64,000 nucleotides of DNA, taken from Mucilaginibacter sp. cycad4 (lineage in GTDB: Bacteria; Bacteroidota; Bacteroidia; Sphingobacteriales; Sphingobacteriaceae). Shown here one piece after another: positions 41,016 through 50,723 of the stretch; positions within the stretch are counted from its first letter, which is position 1; every line of letters starts with the position of its first letter. Under the pieces are notes generated by a model. The model was not told where the DNA came from. It saw nothing but the letters and a program-made list of their open reading frames with translations, and searched no databases. Both the position numbers and the translations under genes were made by a program. Location of the stretch: NCBI RefSeq assembly GCF_034263275.1, contig NZ_CP139559.1, positions 4,588,001-4,652,000 on the forward strand, given 5' to 3'.

Positions 41016-43454
41016 TTAATTGCGGCTTCCGCTGCTGGTATCATCATTATTAATACCACGTTGATTTTTCTTTATGCTACTGTTAAGCCTGCCAAATTTG
41101 TAGCTCAGGCTCACGTTAATGGTGCGATAAAAGTTGTTGTTAGCGGTGTAAGTATCAAAGTCGGGCGTTTTGGTATAGAAATCGAGTTTGTTGAATTTTT
41201 TAAATGGATTATTAACATTTACTGATAGTGTGGCCTTTTCTTTAAACATGGTTTTGGTGCCGCTGATTGAACTGAAGAAATAATAATTATCCTTTCCCTG
41301 CAGCAACACATAACGGCTATCATAACCAATGTTAAGTCCTGCACGATAGCCGCCATCAAACTTGTAGCTGGTATAAGTAAAAATGTGACCCTGGTTACCG
41401 CTGTTTTTATAAAGCGAACCGTTATAATATCCCTTAAGCCAAACAAATAACAATTCGGCATTAATGTTTACGTTCAGTTTGGAGGTTATAGGATAATTGA
41501 TATTTGCGTCAAAACCCCAGTTTTTATTGGAACCCACGTTATCATAAGTGTTGGTAGTCACTCCGGCCGAATCAACCCGCGCCAGGTTTTGTACCGTATT
41601 ATTGGCAAACGAATAATTGGTGCTCAGGTTAATAGAACCTTTGGCAAAGTTGCTGTATCCCAGCTCAAAATTATTAGTAACTGCCGCCTTCAAATTAGGA
41701 TTACCCATATTGACATATTGCGGGTTTGTACGATCAGTAAAAGGGTTTAACTGGTAGATGCCCGGGCGTTGGATACGCTGCGTAAAGCCCAGCGTAAGGC
41801 TGCTGCTTTTTAAGCTTTTTTGAATAGATACCGAGGGAATGAGGTTATTATAATCCTGGTGAACAGTGCTGTTTGTGGTCGAAAAATCGGCGTTAACGGT
41901 AGTATGTTCTAAACGCAGACCTCCTTTAAAGGCCCATTTGGCAAGCTTTATCGAATAAGAGTTATACAAACTGTAAACGTCCTGCTTGTAAGTAAAATCG
42001 TTGGTTTGGCTGTCATTAGTTTGGTAAACACCTGGCTGTGTTAAAGTATCGGTATGGAAATTACTAAAGTTGTTCCTCAAAATAACTTTACCGCCGGCCT
42101 CAAGTGTCAATACCTTTGCCGGCTGGATATAATCTAACTGAAAGGCGTGCTGTTTTGAACCGGATTTATTGTACTGCTTATAATCTGCCGGGGGCGGGAC
42201 ACCAATTTTATCGGCGCCTGATGTAGCATTGTTGTTTTGATCGTTATTGTTATTGTTGTACTTATATGATACCGTTAATAACTGATCTTTATGATTTTTA
42301 AATCCCAGCTGGTAGTTCAAGCCGGCGTCTGCACCATGAAATGTACTATTGCCCGAATTAAATAAGCGATAAAACTGGGTAACAGCATCAGCACTATCGA
42401 CAATATTGGTAACCTGGTTATTTTGTTGCTTACCTTTCCCATTATAAAAATCATACATCCCTGTAATGAGGTTAAGCGTATCTACTTCATAGCTCAGCTC
42501 GCCGCTGGCATATACATTGTTGGCTCCATTGCCTCTTGTACCGGTTTGGTTAAGTGATGATTTAGGATGATAAAAATTGGTGATGTTTTCAAACGATGAA
42601 GTTTGTACCGGCCTGTGATTATAGCCTGCATACCCCGCGAAACCAAATTTACCCTGCTTTACGGTTACGTTCACATTCCCACGTTCGCCAAAAACATTGT
42701 TGTAGCCGGTGTTGAGACTTACGTTATAGCCCTGGTCTGCATTCTTTTTGGTGATGATATTGATGATCCCTGCTAAACCTTCTGCATCATATTTTGCAGG
42801 CGGCGTCGTGATCACTTCTATCTTTTCGATATTGGCAGCCGGCATAGATTTCAACACATCCGATGGGTTCTTAGCCATCATGGCCGACTCTTTTCCGTTG
42901 ATCAGGATCTTATAATTATCATTGCCTCTCAACTTGATATTATCGCTTCCGTCAACCGATAACAAGGGCACTTTACGGATCATATCCAAAGCAGTAATTG
43001 ATTTGCTTTCCGGGTCGGCTTGCACATCATAGCTCAGGCGGTCAACCTCCTGTTTCATCACCGGCCTCACCGCAGTCACGGTAACTTCTTTTAATTGCTT
43101 GCTCGATGCAGAGAGCAGGACCCGGCCTGCATTAAATGTATTGTTTGTAAGTTTTACGGGGAGAGTTTTAGTAGTATAGCCAATAAAAACAGCTACCAAC
43201 TGGTAAGTTTTCCCTTCGGGCGCTTTGAGTTCAAAACTGCCGTCATCTTTAGCCAGCGTGCTTTTTACCGGGGCTTTGGTGGCGGCATCCTGCAGCGCGA
43301 CAGTAACATACCCCATTGGCTTGTTATTAGCAGAATCAATGATGCTACCTTTTACAATAATATTGGGTACAGCTGGCGCGGCGGTAGTTTTTGTTTGAGC
43401 AAATAAGAGCGTAGAAAAGTAACAGCAAAGTACCGTTAACAGGATTTGTTTCAT
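41016..43454 (-). CDS. TonB-receptor-like outer-membrane protein, tandem paralogue
   Basis: 812 residues from ATG 43454 (MKQILLTVLCCYFSTLLFAQ). The domain order is the same as in the neighbour (carboxypeptidase-regulatory-like, plug, barrel). The N-terminal 240 residues are nearly identical to it (KSTLAKDDGSFELKAPEGKT and ITTPPAKYDAEGLAGIINII). The barrel is more divergent, especially in the loops. This is consistent with duplication followed by divergence of surface parts. It ends KKNQRGINNDDTSSGSRN, as the neighbour does. There are 115 bp between the genes. Confidence 0.92.
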   Translation of the reverse strand: MKQILLTVLCCYFSTLLFAQTKTTAAPAVPNIIVKGSIIDSANNKPMGYVTVALQDAATKAPVKSTLAKDDGSFELKAPEGKTYQLVAVFIGYTTKTLPVKLTNNTFNAGRVLLSASSKQLKEVTVTAVRPVMKQEVDRLSYDVQADPESKSITALDMIRKVPLLSVDGSDNIKLRGNDNYKILINGKESAMMAKNPSDVLKSMPAANIEKIEVITTPPAKYDAEGLAGIINIITKKNADQGYNVSLNTGYNNVFGERGNVNVTVKQGKFGFAGYAGYNHRPVQTSSFENITNFYHPKSSLNQTGTRGNGANNVYASGELSYEVDTLNLITGMYDFYNGKGKQQNNQVTNIVDSADAVTQFYRLFNSGNSTFHGADAGLNYQLGFKNHKDQLLTVSYKYNNNNNDQNNNATSGADKIGVPPPADYKQYNKSGSKQHAFQLDYIQPAKVLTLEAGGKVILRNNFSNFHTDTLTQPGVYQTNDSQTNDFTYKQDVYSLYNSYSIKLAKWAFKGGLRLEHTTVNADFSTTNSTVHQDYNNLIPSVSIQKSLKSSSLTLGFTQRIQRPGIYQLNPFTDRTNPQYVNMGNPNLKAAVTNNFELGYSNFAKGSINLSTNYSFANNTVQNLARVDSAGVTTNTYDNVGSNKNWGFDANINYPITSKLNVNINAELLFVWLKGYYNGSLYKNSGNQGHIFTYTSYKFDGGYRAGLNIGYDSRYVLLQGKDNYYFFSSISGTKTMFKEKATLSVNVNNPFKKFNKLDFYTKTPDFDTYTANNNFYRTINVSLSYKFGRLNSSIKKNQRGINNDDTSSGSRN

Positions 43455-43558
43455 AAGGTTATTTAGGTTTACAAGACGTAAGTACACACCCGTGTGTTAC
43501 AACACGAATTGAAATTCAAACGAAATTTTAACTAATTTATTAGTTTGTAACAGCCATG

Positions 43559-44119
43559 TTACTTATTATAGCGCGTCATGGTAAGTTCGGTACCTATGGT
43601 GGCAAAACTTTTGATCATCTCTATCGATCGGTCTATCAATGCCGGGAGTTCGGGTTTCTCATCTTCATCAAAACCGCTCAGCACATAATCAACCTGCCTG
43701 CCTTTAGGGTAGTTATCGCTTACGCCAAAACGCAAACGGGCGTAGTTATTATGGCCGAGGGTAGCTTCGATATGTTTAAGCCCGTTATGGCCTGCGGCGC
43801 TGCCTTTCGGTTTAAGGCGAAGGGTACCCAGTGGCAGGGCGATGTCATCTACAATAACCAATACATTTTCAATAGGGATCTTCAAGTCCTTCATCCAATG
43901 GTTAAGGGCTTTGCCGCTCAGGTTCATGTAGGTAGTTGGTTTAACAAGGCACAGGGTGCGGCCTTTGTGCGATACCTCGGTATAGTAAGCCAAACGCGAG
44001 TTTTGAAACCTTGCCCCCTCCTGTTTAGCCAATTCATCCAACACCATAAAACCGATATTATGCCGGGTATCAGCATACTCCGGACCGATATTTCCTAAAC
44101 CTACTATTAAATATTTCAT
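43559..44119 (-). CDS. pth: Peptidyl-tRNA hydrolase
   Basis: 186 residues from ATG 44119 (MKYLIVGLGNIGPEYADTRHN); the frame is open upstream to 44167, but that part lacks family features. Catalytic H20 is in the TRHNIGF motif, with N10 and the Asp in VIVDDIALPLG. It removes peptides from stalled peptidyl-tRNA in the cytoplasm. It follows rplY on the same strand, a common arrangement (rplY-pth); the 288 bp between contain a terminator and an inverted-repeat element. Confidence 0.96.
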   Translation of the reverse strand: MKYLIVGLGNIGPEYADTRHNIGFMVLDELAKQEGARFQNSRLAYYTEVSHKGRTLCLVKPTTYMNLSGKALNHWMKDLKIPIENVLVIVDDIALPLGTLRLKPKGSAAGHNGLKHIEATLGHNNYARLRFGVSDNYPKGRQVDYVLSGFDEDEKPELPALIDRSIEMIKSFATIGTELTMTRYNK

Positions 44120-44177
44120 AAGCCCTCTACCCTCTAAAGGGGACACTGAAAAGCTATCCAAAAACAAATAAAACCAG

Positions 44178-44259
44178 CGTCATTGCGAGGTACGAAGCAA
44201 TCCCCGATTTGCAGATCCGCCCTGTATAGTTTGGGATTGCTTCGTACCTCGCAATGACG
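44178..44259. repeat. GTCATTGCGAGG inverted-repeat element, copy 2
   Basis: The left end CGTCATTGCGAGGTACGAAG and right end CGTACCTCGCAATGACG are exact complements over 18 bases. The unit is 82 bp and lies in the same orientation as copy 1. Confidence 0.8.
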
Positions 44260-44334
44260 TTTTTATTTTTATTTCAGATAACTTCCGAATGATTATTAAA
44301 ATTTTATGCGAAGATATTATTTATTGCTTAAACA

Positions 44335-44368
44335 AAAACAGCGATAGAAATTACTCTACCGCTGTTTT
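44335..44368 (-). terminator. Rho-independent terminator after rplY
   Basis: AAAACAGCG and CGCTGTTTT with inner TAGA/TCTA form the stem. On the minus strand it is followed by TGTTTAAG. It lies 40 bp after the rplY stop. Confidence 0.75.
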
Positions 44369-44407
44369 CCTTTTTACCTCTTACTCCCCCTTTAGGGGGC
44401 TGGGGGC

Positions 44408-44992
44408 TTATTTTTTGCCTGAAGCTGCTTCCTGTTCTGCCTGACGTAATGCACGTGAGGTGGTTACAGAAACAATAGTGTCTTCTTTAGCATTGGTGAT
44501 CACTAAGTTATCTAATTTAATATCAGATACTTTTACTGATTTACCAACTTCAAGAGATTCGATGCTTACTTCAATAGCATCAAGATGATCTTTAGGAAGC
44601 GCTTTGATACGCAGTTTCCTTAATTTCTGAACCAGTTTACCACCTACTTTAACACCAGGAGAAGTGCCGGTTAATTTAACTGGGATCTCGATGGTGATAG
44701 GTTTTTTCTCATCTAACAATAAAAAGTCAACGTGAGTGATTTTTTCAGTTAGTGGGTGGAACTGGATGTCCTGGATGATCGCTTGTGATTTAACACCGGC
44801 AATTTCCAGATCGATGAAATGAACAACCGGAGTGTAAACTACGGCTCTCAAATCAGCTGCGGACACTGCAAAGTGGGTTTGTGTAGCACCACCATAAAGA
44901 ACTGCAGGCACTAAGCCATTGTAACGCAGCTCTTTCGCGTCTCTTTTCCCTACGTTCTCTCTTAGAGAACCGCTAATAGCAATTGATTTCAT
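44408..44992 (-). CDS. rplY: 50S ribosomal protein L25 / general stress protein Ctc
   Basis: 194 residues: an N-terminal L25 beta-barrel (MKSIAISGSLRENVGKRDAK, YGGATQTHFAVSAADLRAV, HVDFLLLDEKKPITIEIPV) and the CTC-type C-terminal domain (SIESLEVGKSVKVSDIKLDN). It binds 5S rRNA. It is between prs and pth, the well-known prs-rplY-pth order, and has an A/S/K-rich tail (AEQEAASGKK). Confidence 0.96.
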   Translation of the reverse strand: MKSIAISGSLRENVGKRDAKELRYNGLVPAVLYGGATQTHFAVSAADLRAVVYTPVVHFIDLEIAGVKSQAIIQDIQFHPLTEKITHVDFLLLDEKKPITIEIPVKLTGTSPGVKVGGKLVQKLRKLRIKALPKDHLDAIEVSIESLEVGKSVKVSDIKLDNLVITNAKEDTIVSVTTSRALRQAEQEAASGKK

Positions 44993-45008
44993 TTATTTTT
45001 ATTTGTTT

Positions 45009-45122
45009 ATTATTTAAGCCTCACCCCAACCCCTCTCCGGAAGAGAGGGGCTTTTGTAAGGATATTTTAATTCTACTTCAAACCTTTCCAGGTCCTCCCA
45101 ACCGGGGAGGATTTAGGAGGGG
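45009..45122. repeat. Palindromic spacer between rplY and prs
   Basis: It contains CCCCTCTCCGGAAGAGAGGGG followed by CTTTT, which is terminator-like on the plus strand, and CTCCCAACCGGGGAGGATTT at about 45095. It is of the same G/C-rich hairpin family as the hem-cluster repeats. Confidence 0.5.
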
Positions 45123-45123
45123 C

Positions 45124-46068
45124 TTAATCCACCTTAAACAAAGTACTTATCGAACCATGCTCGTTTACATTGCTTATGGCTTTTGCAAACAGTTCGGCGG
45201 TTGAAAGCACCTTAATTTTCGGGCTTTGTTGTTTAAGCGGTATCGTATCGGTAACTATCAGTTCGGTTAAAGCCGAGTTTTCTATAGTTTCATAGGCCTT
45301 ACCCGATAATACCGGGTGTGTACAAACTGCGCGTACGCTGCGTGCACCACGCTCCATGATCAATCCGGCGGCTTTTGCCAATGTACCCGCGGTATCGCAA
45401 ATGTCATCAATCAGTACAATGTCCTGATCGGTAACATCGCCTATCAGTGTCATGGCTTCAATTTCGTTGGCACGTTTACGGCGCTTATCGCAAATTACCA
45501 CTTCGGCATTAAAGAATTTGGCAAAACTCCTGGCCCTGTATGAACCGCCCATGTCCGGCGACGCAATAGTAAGGTGACCTAAACCAAGGCTTTTAATGTA
45601 AGGCACAAAAATGATAGAGGCATCCAGGTGATCAACCGGAACATCAAAAAATCCCTGGATCTGCGCTGCGTGCAAATCCATAGTCATGATTCGGTTAATG
45701 CCGGCTGCAACCAACAAGTTGGCCACAAGCTTTGCACCAATGGCAACACGAGGCTTATCTTTCCTGTCTTGCCGGGCCAGACCAAAATAAGGGATAACGG
45801 CATTTACATAATGAGCAGAAGCACGGCGGGCGGCATCAATCATCATCAGTAATTCCATTAAATTATCGGTAGGCTGGTGGGTTGACTGGATCAGGAAAAC
45901 ATCAGATCCCCGTACAGATTCATTAAAATGCGGCTGGTATTCACCATCGCTAAAACGCGATATCACAACTTCACCTAACTCACGACCGTAAGCATCAGCT
46001 ATAAGATGCGCAAGATCCTGCGAGCCTGATCCTGCAAATAATTTAACCGGGTTAAATTGTAAGGGCAT
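45124..46068 (-). CDS. prs: Ribose-phosphate pyrophosphokinase
   Basis: 314 residues. It has the PRPP synthase signature VVICDKRRKRANE and the PRPP-binding loop VLIDDICDTAGTLAKAA. The N-terminal FAGSGSQDLAHLIADAYG and GEYQPHFNESVRGSDVFLIQ are conserved. It makes PRPP from ribose-5-phosphate and ATP. Next on the same strand is rplY. Confidence 0.97.
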   Translation of the reverse strand: MPLQFNPVKLFAGSGSQDLAHLIADAYGRELGEVVISRFSDGEYQPHFNESVRGSDVFLIQSTHQPTDNLMELLMMIDAARRASAHYVNAVIPYFGLARQDRKDKPRVAIGAKLVANLLVAAGINRIMTMDLHAAQIQGFFDVPVDHLDASIIFVPYIKSLGLGHLTIASPDMGGSYRARSFAKFFNAEVVICDKRRKRANEIEAMTLIGDVTDQDIVLIDDICDTAGTLAKAAGLIMERGARSVRAVCTHPVLSGKAYETIENSALTELIVTDTIPLKQQSPKIKVLSTAELFAKAISNVNEHGSISTLFKVD

Positions 46069-46095
46069 TTTGATTTTGGATTTGGGATGTTCGAT

Positions 46096-46215
46096 TTCGG
46101 ATTTTACCTGTCCTCTACCGTTGAACTTTTACAAATACAACCGTTATAAAACACAATTCGGATTTCAATTCTCAACCAGATAAAATCCGAAATTGAAAAT
46201 CCGAAATCCGAAATT
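46096..46215. repeat. Repeats of TTCGGATTT / AAATCCGAA upstream of prs
   Basis: TTCGATTTCGGATTTTACCT at 46090-46109 faces AAAATCCGAAATTGAAAATC and GAAATCCGAAATTT at 46184-46217. It forms an imperfect fold-back that spans the whole leader between prs and tRNA-Gln. It may affect prs transcription, but no regulator is suggested. Confidence 0.5.
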
Positions 46216-46223
46216 TCTATTGT

Positions 46224-46293
46224 TGCCCGACCAGGATTCGAACCTAGACAAACGGTACCAAAAACCGTCGTACTACCATTATACTATCAGGCA
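46224..46293 (-). tRNA. tRNA-Gln (anticodon TTG)
   Basis: Read on the minus strand, the acceptor arms are TGCCTGA and TCGGGCA, and the D arm is GTAT-AATGGTA-GTAC. The anticodon arm is ACGGT-TTTTGGT-ACCGT with anticodon TTG, and the T arm is CTAGG-TTCGAAT-CCTGG. No CCA is encoded. The length is 70 nt. Confidence 0.93.
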
Positions 46294-46506
46294 ATCTCCT
46301 TTGGTTTGTATTACTCCCCGAAAAGGAATGCAAATATAAGACGAATTTTCAACTCTCAAAACAGAATTTTAAAATAATTCATTAATCGCTTAAACACAAC
46401 CAAATACATTGCAATTACGCGTTAAAACCACGGTTTTAATGGCAACATCCCAATAGTTTTATTATTTTCGGCTGCTTTACACCTGTTTTTTAGATAGCAT
46501 CCGAAC

Positions 46507-49500
46507 ATGAATTACAAAAAACTCAACAATATATTTGGCTGGGTAGCCTTTATCATTGCTACGGTAACTTACATTTTAACCCTTGAGCCATCATCAAGCT
46601 TTTGGGACTGCGGCGAATTTATAGCCTGTATTTACCGGCTGCAGGTAGCCCACCAGCCCGGTGCTCCTTTATTTACCATTATAGGCAAGGTATTTACCCT
46701 GCTATCCATGGGCGATAGAACCAAAGTAGCCTATTGGGCCAACATGGCATCGGCACTGGCCAGCGGCGCTACCATTATGTTCCTGTTTTGGACCATTACA
46801 GCCCTCGCCAAAAAACTACTGGTTAAAACGCAGGAACAACTCAACATTACTAATCTCATCCTGATCATAGGCTCGGGCCTTGTAGGCGCATTAGCCTATG
46901 CATGGTCGGATACCTTCTGGTTTTCGGCAGTTGAATCGGAAGTTTACGCACAATCATCACTTTGTACCGCCATAGTATTTTGGGCAATATTAAAGTGGGA
47001 CGCTCATGCCGACGAGCCTCATGCCGACAGGTGGATAGTTTTTATTGCCTATGTAATGGGGCTTTCTATAGGGATCCACTTATTAAACCTGCTGGTGATC
47101 CCGGCCATCGGCCTGGTGATCTATTTCCGCAGGGTAAAAAATGTTACTACAAAAGGCACGCTGCTTACCTTTTTGGCAAGCGTTGTTGCACTGGCATTTG
47201 TGCTTTGGGGCGTTATACAATATACTGTAAAAGGCGCGGCTTTTTCCGACCTGCTTTTTGTAAATACCCTGGGTATGGGTTTTGGCAGCGGGGCGGTTGT
47301 ATTTTTTGTTCTGCTCATTATTACCATTGTTGCAGGCATTTACTATACCATTAACCCGGTTAAACCGGCCATAATTTTAGCGGCCTCATGCTTTGTTTTG
47401 ATATTAGGCATAAGCGGCGGTATTATTGGCCTGATAGTGGCTGTAGCTGTTTTAGCGCTGCTGGAGTATGTAATAAAGATCCGCGAAAAACGCTTCGCAC
47501 TCAACAGCTTCCTGATCTGCCTGCTGTTCATATTGTTTGGTTACAGCTCGTTTGTGATGATTGTTGTCCGTGCAAAAGCTAACCCTAACCTTAACAACAG
47601 CGATCCGGAAAATGCATTCGCGCTGAATAGCTACCTTAACCGCGACCAATACGGTGATACCCCTTTATTATACGGCCAGTTTTTCGATTCGGAAGCTACG
47701 GCACAAACCGAAGGTGCTAATATTTACCGTCGCGGGGCAACCAAATACGAAGTTGCCGGTAAAAAACTGAATACCGTTTACGACCGCAATACCATATTCC
47801 CGCGGATGTTTAGCGATAAGCCCGGTCACCCGGAGTTTTACCGCGAATGGACAGGCCTCGGCGAAAACGAACACCCCACCTTTGGCTCAAACATTAGTTT
47901 TTTTGCCAAATGGCAGATCAATCAAATGTATACCCGCTATTTCCTGTGGAACTTTGCGGGCCGTGCCAATGATCTCGACGGCCAAAGCTTAAATTCAGGC
48001 GCCGATGGCGAATGGATCAGCGGATGGAATTTCAGCAAACCCCTGCCCTATTCGGTTACCCAAAGCAAAAGCTATAACCGCCTGTTCTTTTTACCGCTTA
48101 TCATAGGCTTATTTGGTGCGGTGTTTCACTTTGCGCGCAACCAGCGCGAAGCCGGTGTTGTCGCCATCCTGTTTGTTTGTACAGGTTTAGCCATCGTACT
48201 TTATCTTAACCAGGACCCGCTGCAGCCGCGTGAGCGTGATTATGCTTACGCTGGCTCCTTTTATGCCTTTGCCATATGGATTGGTTTGGGCGTGATAGGC
48301 ATTGCCGATGTGTTAAGCAAAAAACTGAATGCAAAAGTTAGCGCCATTATCTCTACAGTAGTTTGCTTGTTAGCCGCTCCATTATTGATGGCTAACCAGG
48401 AGTGGGACGATCATGACCGTTCAACCAAGCTTACCCCGCATGATATGGCTTATAACTACCTGAACTCGTGCGCGCCAAATGCCATTTTATTTACTTATGG
48501 CGATAATGATACTTACCCGCTTTGGTACATACAGGAAGTTGAAAACGTGCGCCCCGATGTGCGTATCGTAAACCTGAGCCTGCTGGGTACCGATTGGTAT
48601 ATCCGCGGTATGAAAAACAAGATGAACGAATCGGAGCCATTGCCGATCAGTATGCCTAATGATAAATTTAAACCGGGCGTGCGCGATGTGATCTACTTTA
48701 GCGATCAGAAAATCCCGGGGGCTACCGAACTGAAAGATGTTTTCGATTTCATCACCTCTGATAAAAAAGAAGCCATGGTTGAGTATAACAACGGCGACGT
48801 TGCCAATTACCTGCCAACCAATAAATTCAAACTTACGGTTAATGCTGATGAAGTAATTAAAACCGGCACTGTACCAACTGCCGATAAAGATAAAATAGCC
48901 CCGGAAATGGACTGGACATTTAACGGTCGTTACGTTACCAAGGATGTGCTGGCGATGATGGATATCCTCAGCCATAACAACTGGAAACGCCCGATTTATT
49001 TTTCGGTTACTGTGCCTAACAGCAACATGATTGGTTTAGATAAATACATGTACAACGAAGGTTTTGCTTATCGCCTGCTGCCCTTAAAACCGGATACAGC
49101 CGTTGGGCCGCTTGAAGCCAGCAACACCGGTAAAATGTACGACAACATGATGACCAGGTACCGGTGGGGCAACATGAAAAACGCCAGCTATCTTGATCAT
49201 GAGTCAATGACGATGTTTTACCCACTCATCACCAGGCTTTACTCAACCCTGGCCGATGACCTGGCAAAAGCAGGCAAACCAGATTCGGCCCGTAAAGTGC
49301 TTAAAAAATATGACGAGGTAATGCCAACAACCATCAACTCGTTAGAGATAGCGGTACGTAAGTACTACATGATAGAAAATGCTTACCGCTTAAATGATAT
49401 TCAATTGGGCAATAAGCTGGCTAATCTTGTTGATGACTATGTAAACAACCAGCTCGATTACAGCTATGCCCTGTTTCAAAAAGGCGAAACCAATCTCGAA

Positions 49501-49644
49501 AACCGTGATCTGCAATATTCAATGCAAATATTAGGCGGATTGGTTGAGTTTAGCAAACAATACAAACAGCCGCAATTGTTCAACAAATTCAGCGCGCAGC
49601 TGAGCGGCTTTGAAAAGAAATTTGGGGTGGCCGGGAAGCGATAA
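46507..49644 (+). CDS. DUF2723-family integral membrane protein (PMT-like)
   Basis: 1045 residues. The N-terminal half (about 1-640) has many transmembrane helices; it begins TLEPSSSFWDCGEFIACIYR, the DUF2723 signature, resembling the PMT/ArnT group of lipid-linked glycosyltransferases. The C-terminal 400 residues are soluble and periplasmic-like (LFTYGDNDTYPLWYIQEVEN, DFITSDKKEAMVEYNNGDVA). It may be involved in O-mannosylation or glycan transfer, as the family suggests, but this is uncertain. It stands alone and ends in a clear terminator. Confidence 0.9.
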   Translation: MNYKKLNNIFGWVAFIIATVTYILTLEPSSSFWDCGEFIACIYRLQVAHQPGAPLFTIIGKVFTLLSMGDRTKVAYWANMASALASGATIMFLFWTITALAKKLLVKTQEQLNITNLILIIGSGLVGALAYAWSDTFWFSAVESEVYAQSSLCTAIVFWAILKWDAHADEPHADRWIVFIAYVMGLSIGIHLLNLLVIPAIGLVIYFRRVKNVTTKGTLLTFLASVVALAFVLWGVIQYTVKGAAFSDLLFVNTLGMGFGSGAVVFFVLLIITIVAGIYYTINPVKPAIILAASCFVLILGISGGIIGLIVAVAVLALLEYVIKIREKRFALNSFLICLLFILFGYSSFVMIVVRAKANPNLNNSDPENAFALNSYLNRDQYGDTPLLYGQFFDSEATAQTEGANIYRRGATKYEVAGKKLNTVYDRNTIFPRMFSDKPGHPEFYREWTGLGENEHPTFGSNISFFAKWQINQMYTRYFLWNFAGRANDLDGQSLNSGADGEWISGWNFSKPLPYSVTQSKSYNRLFFLPLIIGLFGAVFHFARNQREAGVVAILFVCTGLAIVLYLNQDPLQPRERDYAYAGSFYAFAIWIGLGVIGIADVLSKKLNAKVSAIISTVVCLLAAPLLMANQEWDDHDRSTKLTPHDMAYNYLNSCAPNAILFTYGDNDTYPLWYIQEVENVRPDVRIVNLSLLGTDWYIRGMKNKMNESEPLPISMPNDKFKPGVRDVIYFSDQKIPGATELKDVFDFITSDKKEAMVEYNNGDVANYLPTNKFKLTVNADEVIKTGTVPTADKDKIAPEMDWTFNGRYVTKDVLAMMDILSHNNWKRPIYFSVTVPNSNMIGLDKYMYNEGFAYRLLPLKPDTAVGPLEASNTGKMYDNMMTRYRWGNMKNASYLDHESMTMFYPLITRLYSTLADDLAKAGKPDSARKVLKKYDEVMPTTINSLEIAVRKYYMIENAYRLNDIQLGNKLANLVDDYVNNQLDYSYALFQKGETNLENRDLQYSMQILGGLVEFSKQYKQPQLFNKFSAQLSGFEKKFGVAGKR

Positions 49645-49660
49645 ATTCCTCTTTTTTGAT

Positions 49661-49699
49661 ATAAATAAAATGCCCGCTCACCGCGGGCATTTTATTTAT
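49661..49699. terminator. Bidirectional terminator after the DUF2723 gene
   Basis: A perfect 17-bp stem (ATAAATAAAATGCCCGC and GCGGGCATTTTATTTAT) with loop TCACC. The plus-strand stem ends in ATTTTATTTAT. Confidence 0.88.
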
Positions 49700-49709
49700 A
49701 ACGAGATCT

Positions 49710-49923
49710 GGTCGAAGTTTAGCGACAGCGTAACTTCGTCCTAAAATTGCTCAAGCTTTTAGCTTGAGAGTCCTCGTCTAAATTGCTATTTGAAATAAAC
49801 ATTTTAACCTGAGTCACGGAAGCAGAATGCGTCCAGCGTTTTAGGTCGAAGTTACGCTGTCGCTAAACTTCGACCAGTGACCGACGGGTGAGGACTTACG
49901 AAGTTTCCAAAACTTCGTAAGTC
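49710..49923. repeat. Cluster of palindromes (GAAGTTTAGCGACAGCG and CTTACGAAGTTT types)
   Basis: The arms GGTCGAAGTTTAGCGACAGC.. at 49710-49747 and its complement at 49838-49875 match over about 37 nt, with a single difference. An internal hairpin TCAAGCTTTTAGCTTGA is at about 49752-49768. At 49893-49923 there is another perfect hairpin (GACTTACGAAGTTT, loop CCA, AAACTTCGTAAGTC). No gene is here; 49645-50039 is otherwise empty. Confidence 0.75.
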
Positions 49924-50005
49924 TTGGTTCTGCAACTTGTTATGAGTAGGTACAAAGCAATGAGGACCCTGGTTATATAGTCAATTAAAACATCACCGTT
50001 ATTTA

Positions 50006-50034
50006 TTGTTTATACTACGTGTAATTTATATTTG
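50006..50034 (+). promoter_or_regulatory. Promoter of the OmpR/kinase operon, leaderless layout
   Basis: TTG at 50006-50008 and TATATTTG at 50027-50034 are separated by 18 bp, which fits the Bacteroidota -33/-7 consensus. The start codon at 50040 begins six bases after the G of the -7 element, so the transcript would be leaderless or nearly so. Confidence 0.6.
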
Positions 50035-50039
50035 CCGCA

Positions 50040-50723
50040 ATGAAGATCCTGCTCATAGAAGATGAACCCAAACTGGTATCCATTATCCAGCGCGACCTCA
50101 CCGCCGAAGGCCACGAGCTAAGTGTTGCCCTCGATGGCACGACCGGGCTGGAGATGGCCACCAAAATGGATTTTCAATTGATTATTCTGGATATTATGCT
50201 GCCAGGCATCAATGGCATTGAAATTTGCCGCAGGTTGCGGCAGGCCAACCAGCAGGCAGCCATATTAATGCTTACCGCGCTTGGCACTACCGAAAATATA
50301 GTAGTAGGTTTGGATAGCGGTGCTGATGATTACATGGTAAAACCCTTTAGCCTGGCCGAGCTTAACGCCCGCATTCGTACGCTGGCGCGCCGCAACACAA
50401 ACCTGGCACAACCACCAAATGTTATACAGGTGGGCGATTTAGTGATTAATGCCGACGAAAAATCGGTAAAAAGAGGCAACAAAACCATAGAGCTTACTGC
50501 TACCGAATATCGCCTGTTGGAGTTTCTGGCTAAAAACAAAAATCATATGCTCAGCCGTATCGAGATTCTGGAACATGTTTGGAATATTGATTTTAATATG
50601 GGCACCAACGTAGTGGATGTATACATTAATTACCTGCGCAAAAAAGTAGATAAAGATTTTGATAATAAGCTGATCCATACTGTTATTGGCATGGGCTACA
50701 TTTTAAAACACAACGCCGCATGA
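50040..50723 (+). CDS. OmpR/PhoB-type response regulator
   Basis: 227 residues. The receiver has acidic residues in LLIEDEPKLV, D51 in LIILDIMLPG and K in MVKPFSLAEL. The winged-helix domain shows LTATEYRLLEFLAKNKNHML and GTNVVDVYINYLRKKVDKDF. It resembles the CusR/CopR/RprY type that often responds to metals or envelope stress. The stop overlaps the kinase ATG by four bases. Confidence 0.95.
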   Translation: MKILLIEDEPKLVSIIQRDLTAEGHELSVALDGTTGLEMATKMDFQLIILDIMLPGINGIEICRRLRQANQQAAILMLTALGTTENIVVGLDSGADDYMVKPFSLAELNARIRTLARRNTNLAQPPNVIQVGDLVINADEKSVKRGNKTIELTATEYRLLEFLAKNKNHMLSRIEILEHVWNIDFNMGTNVVDVYINYLRKKVDKDFDNKLIHTVIGMGYILKHNAA

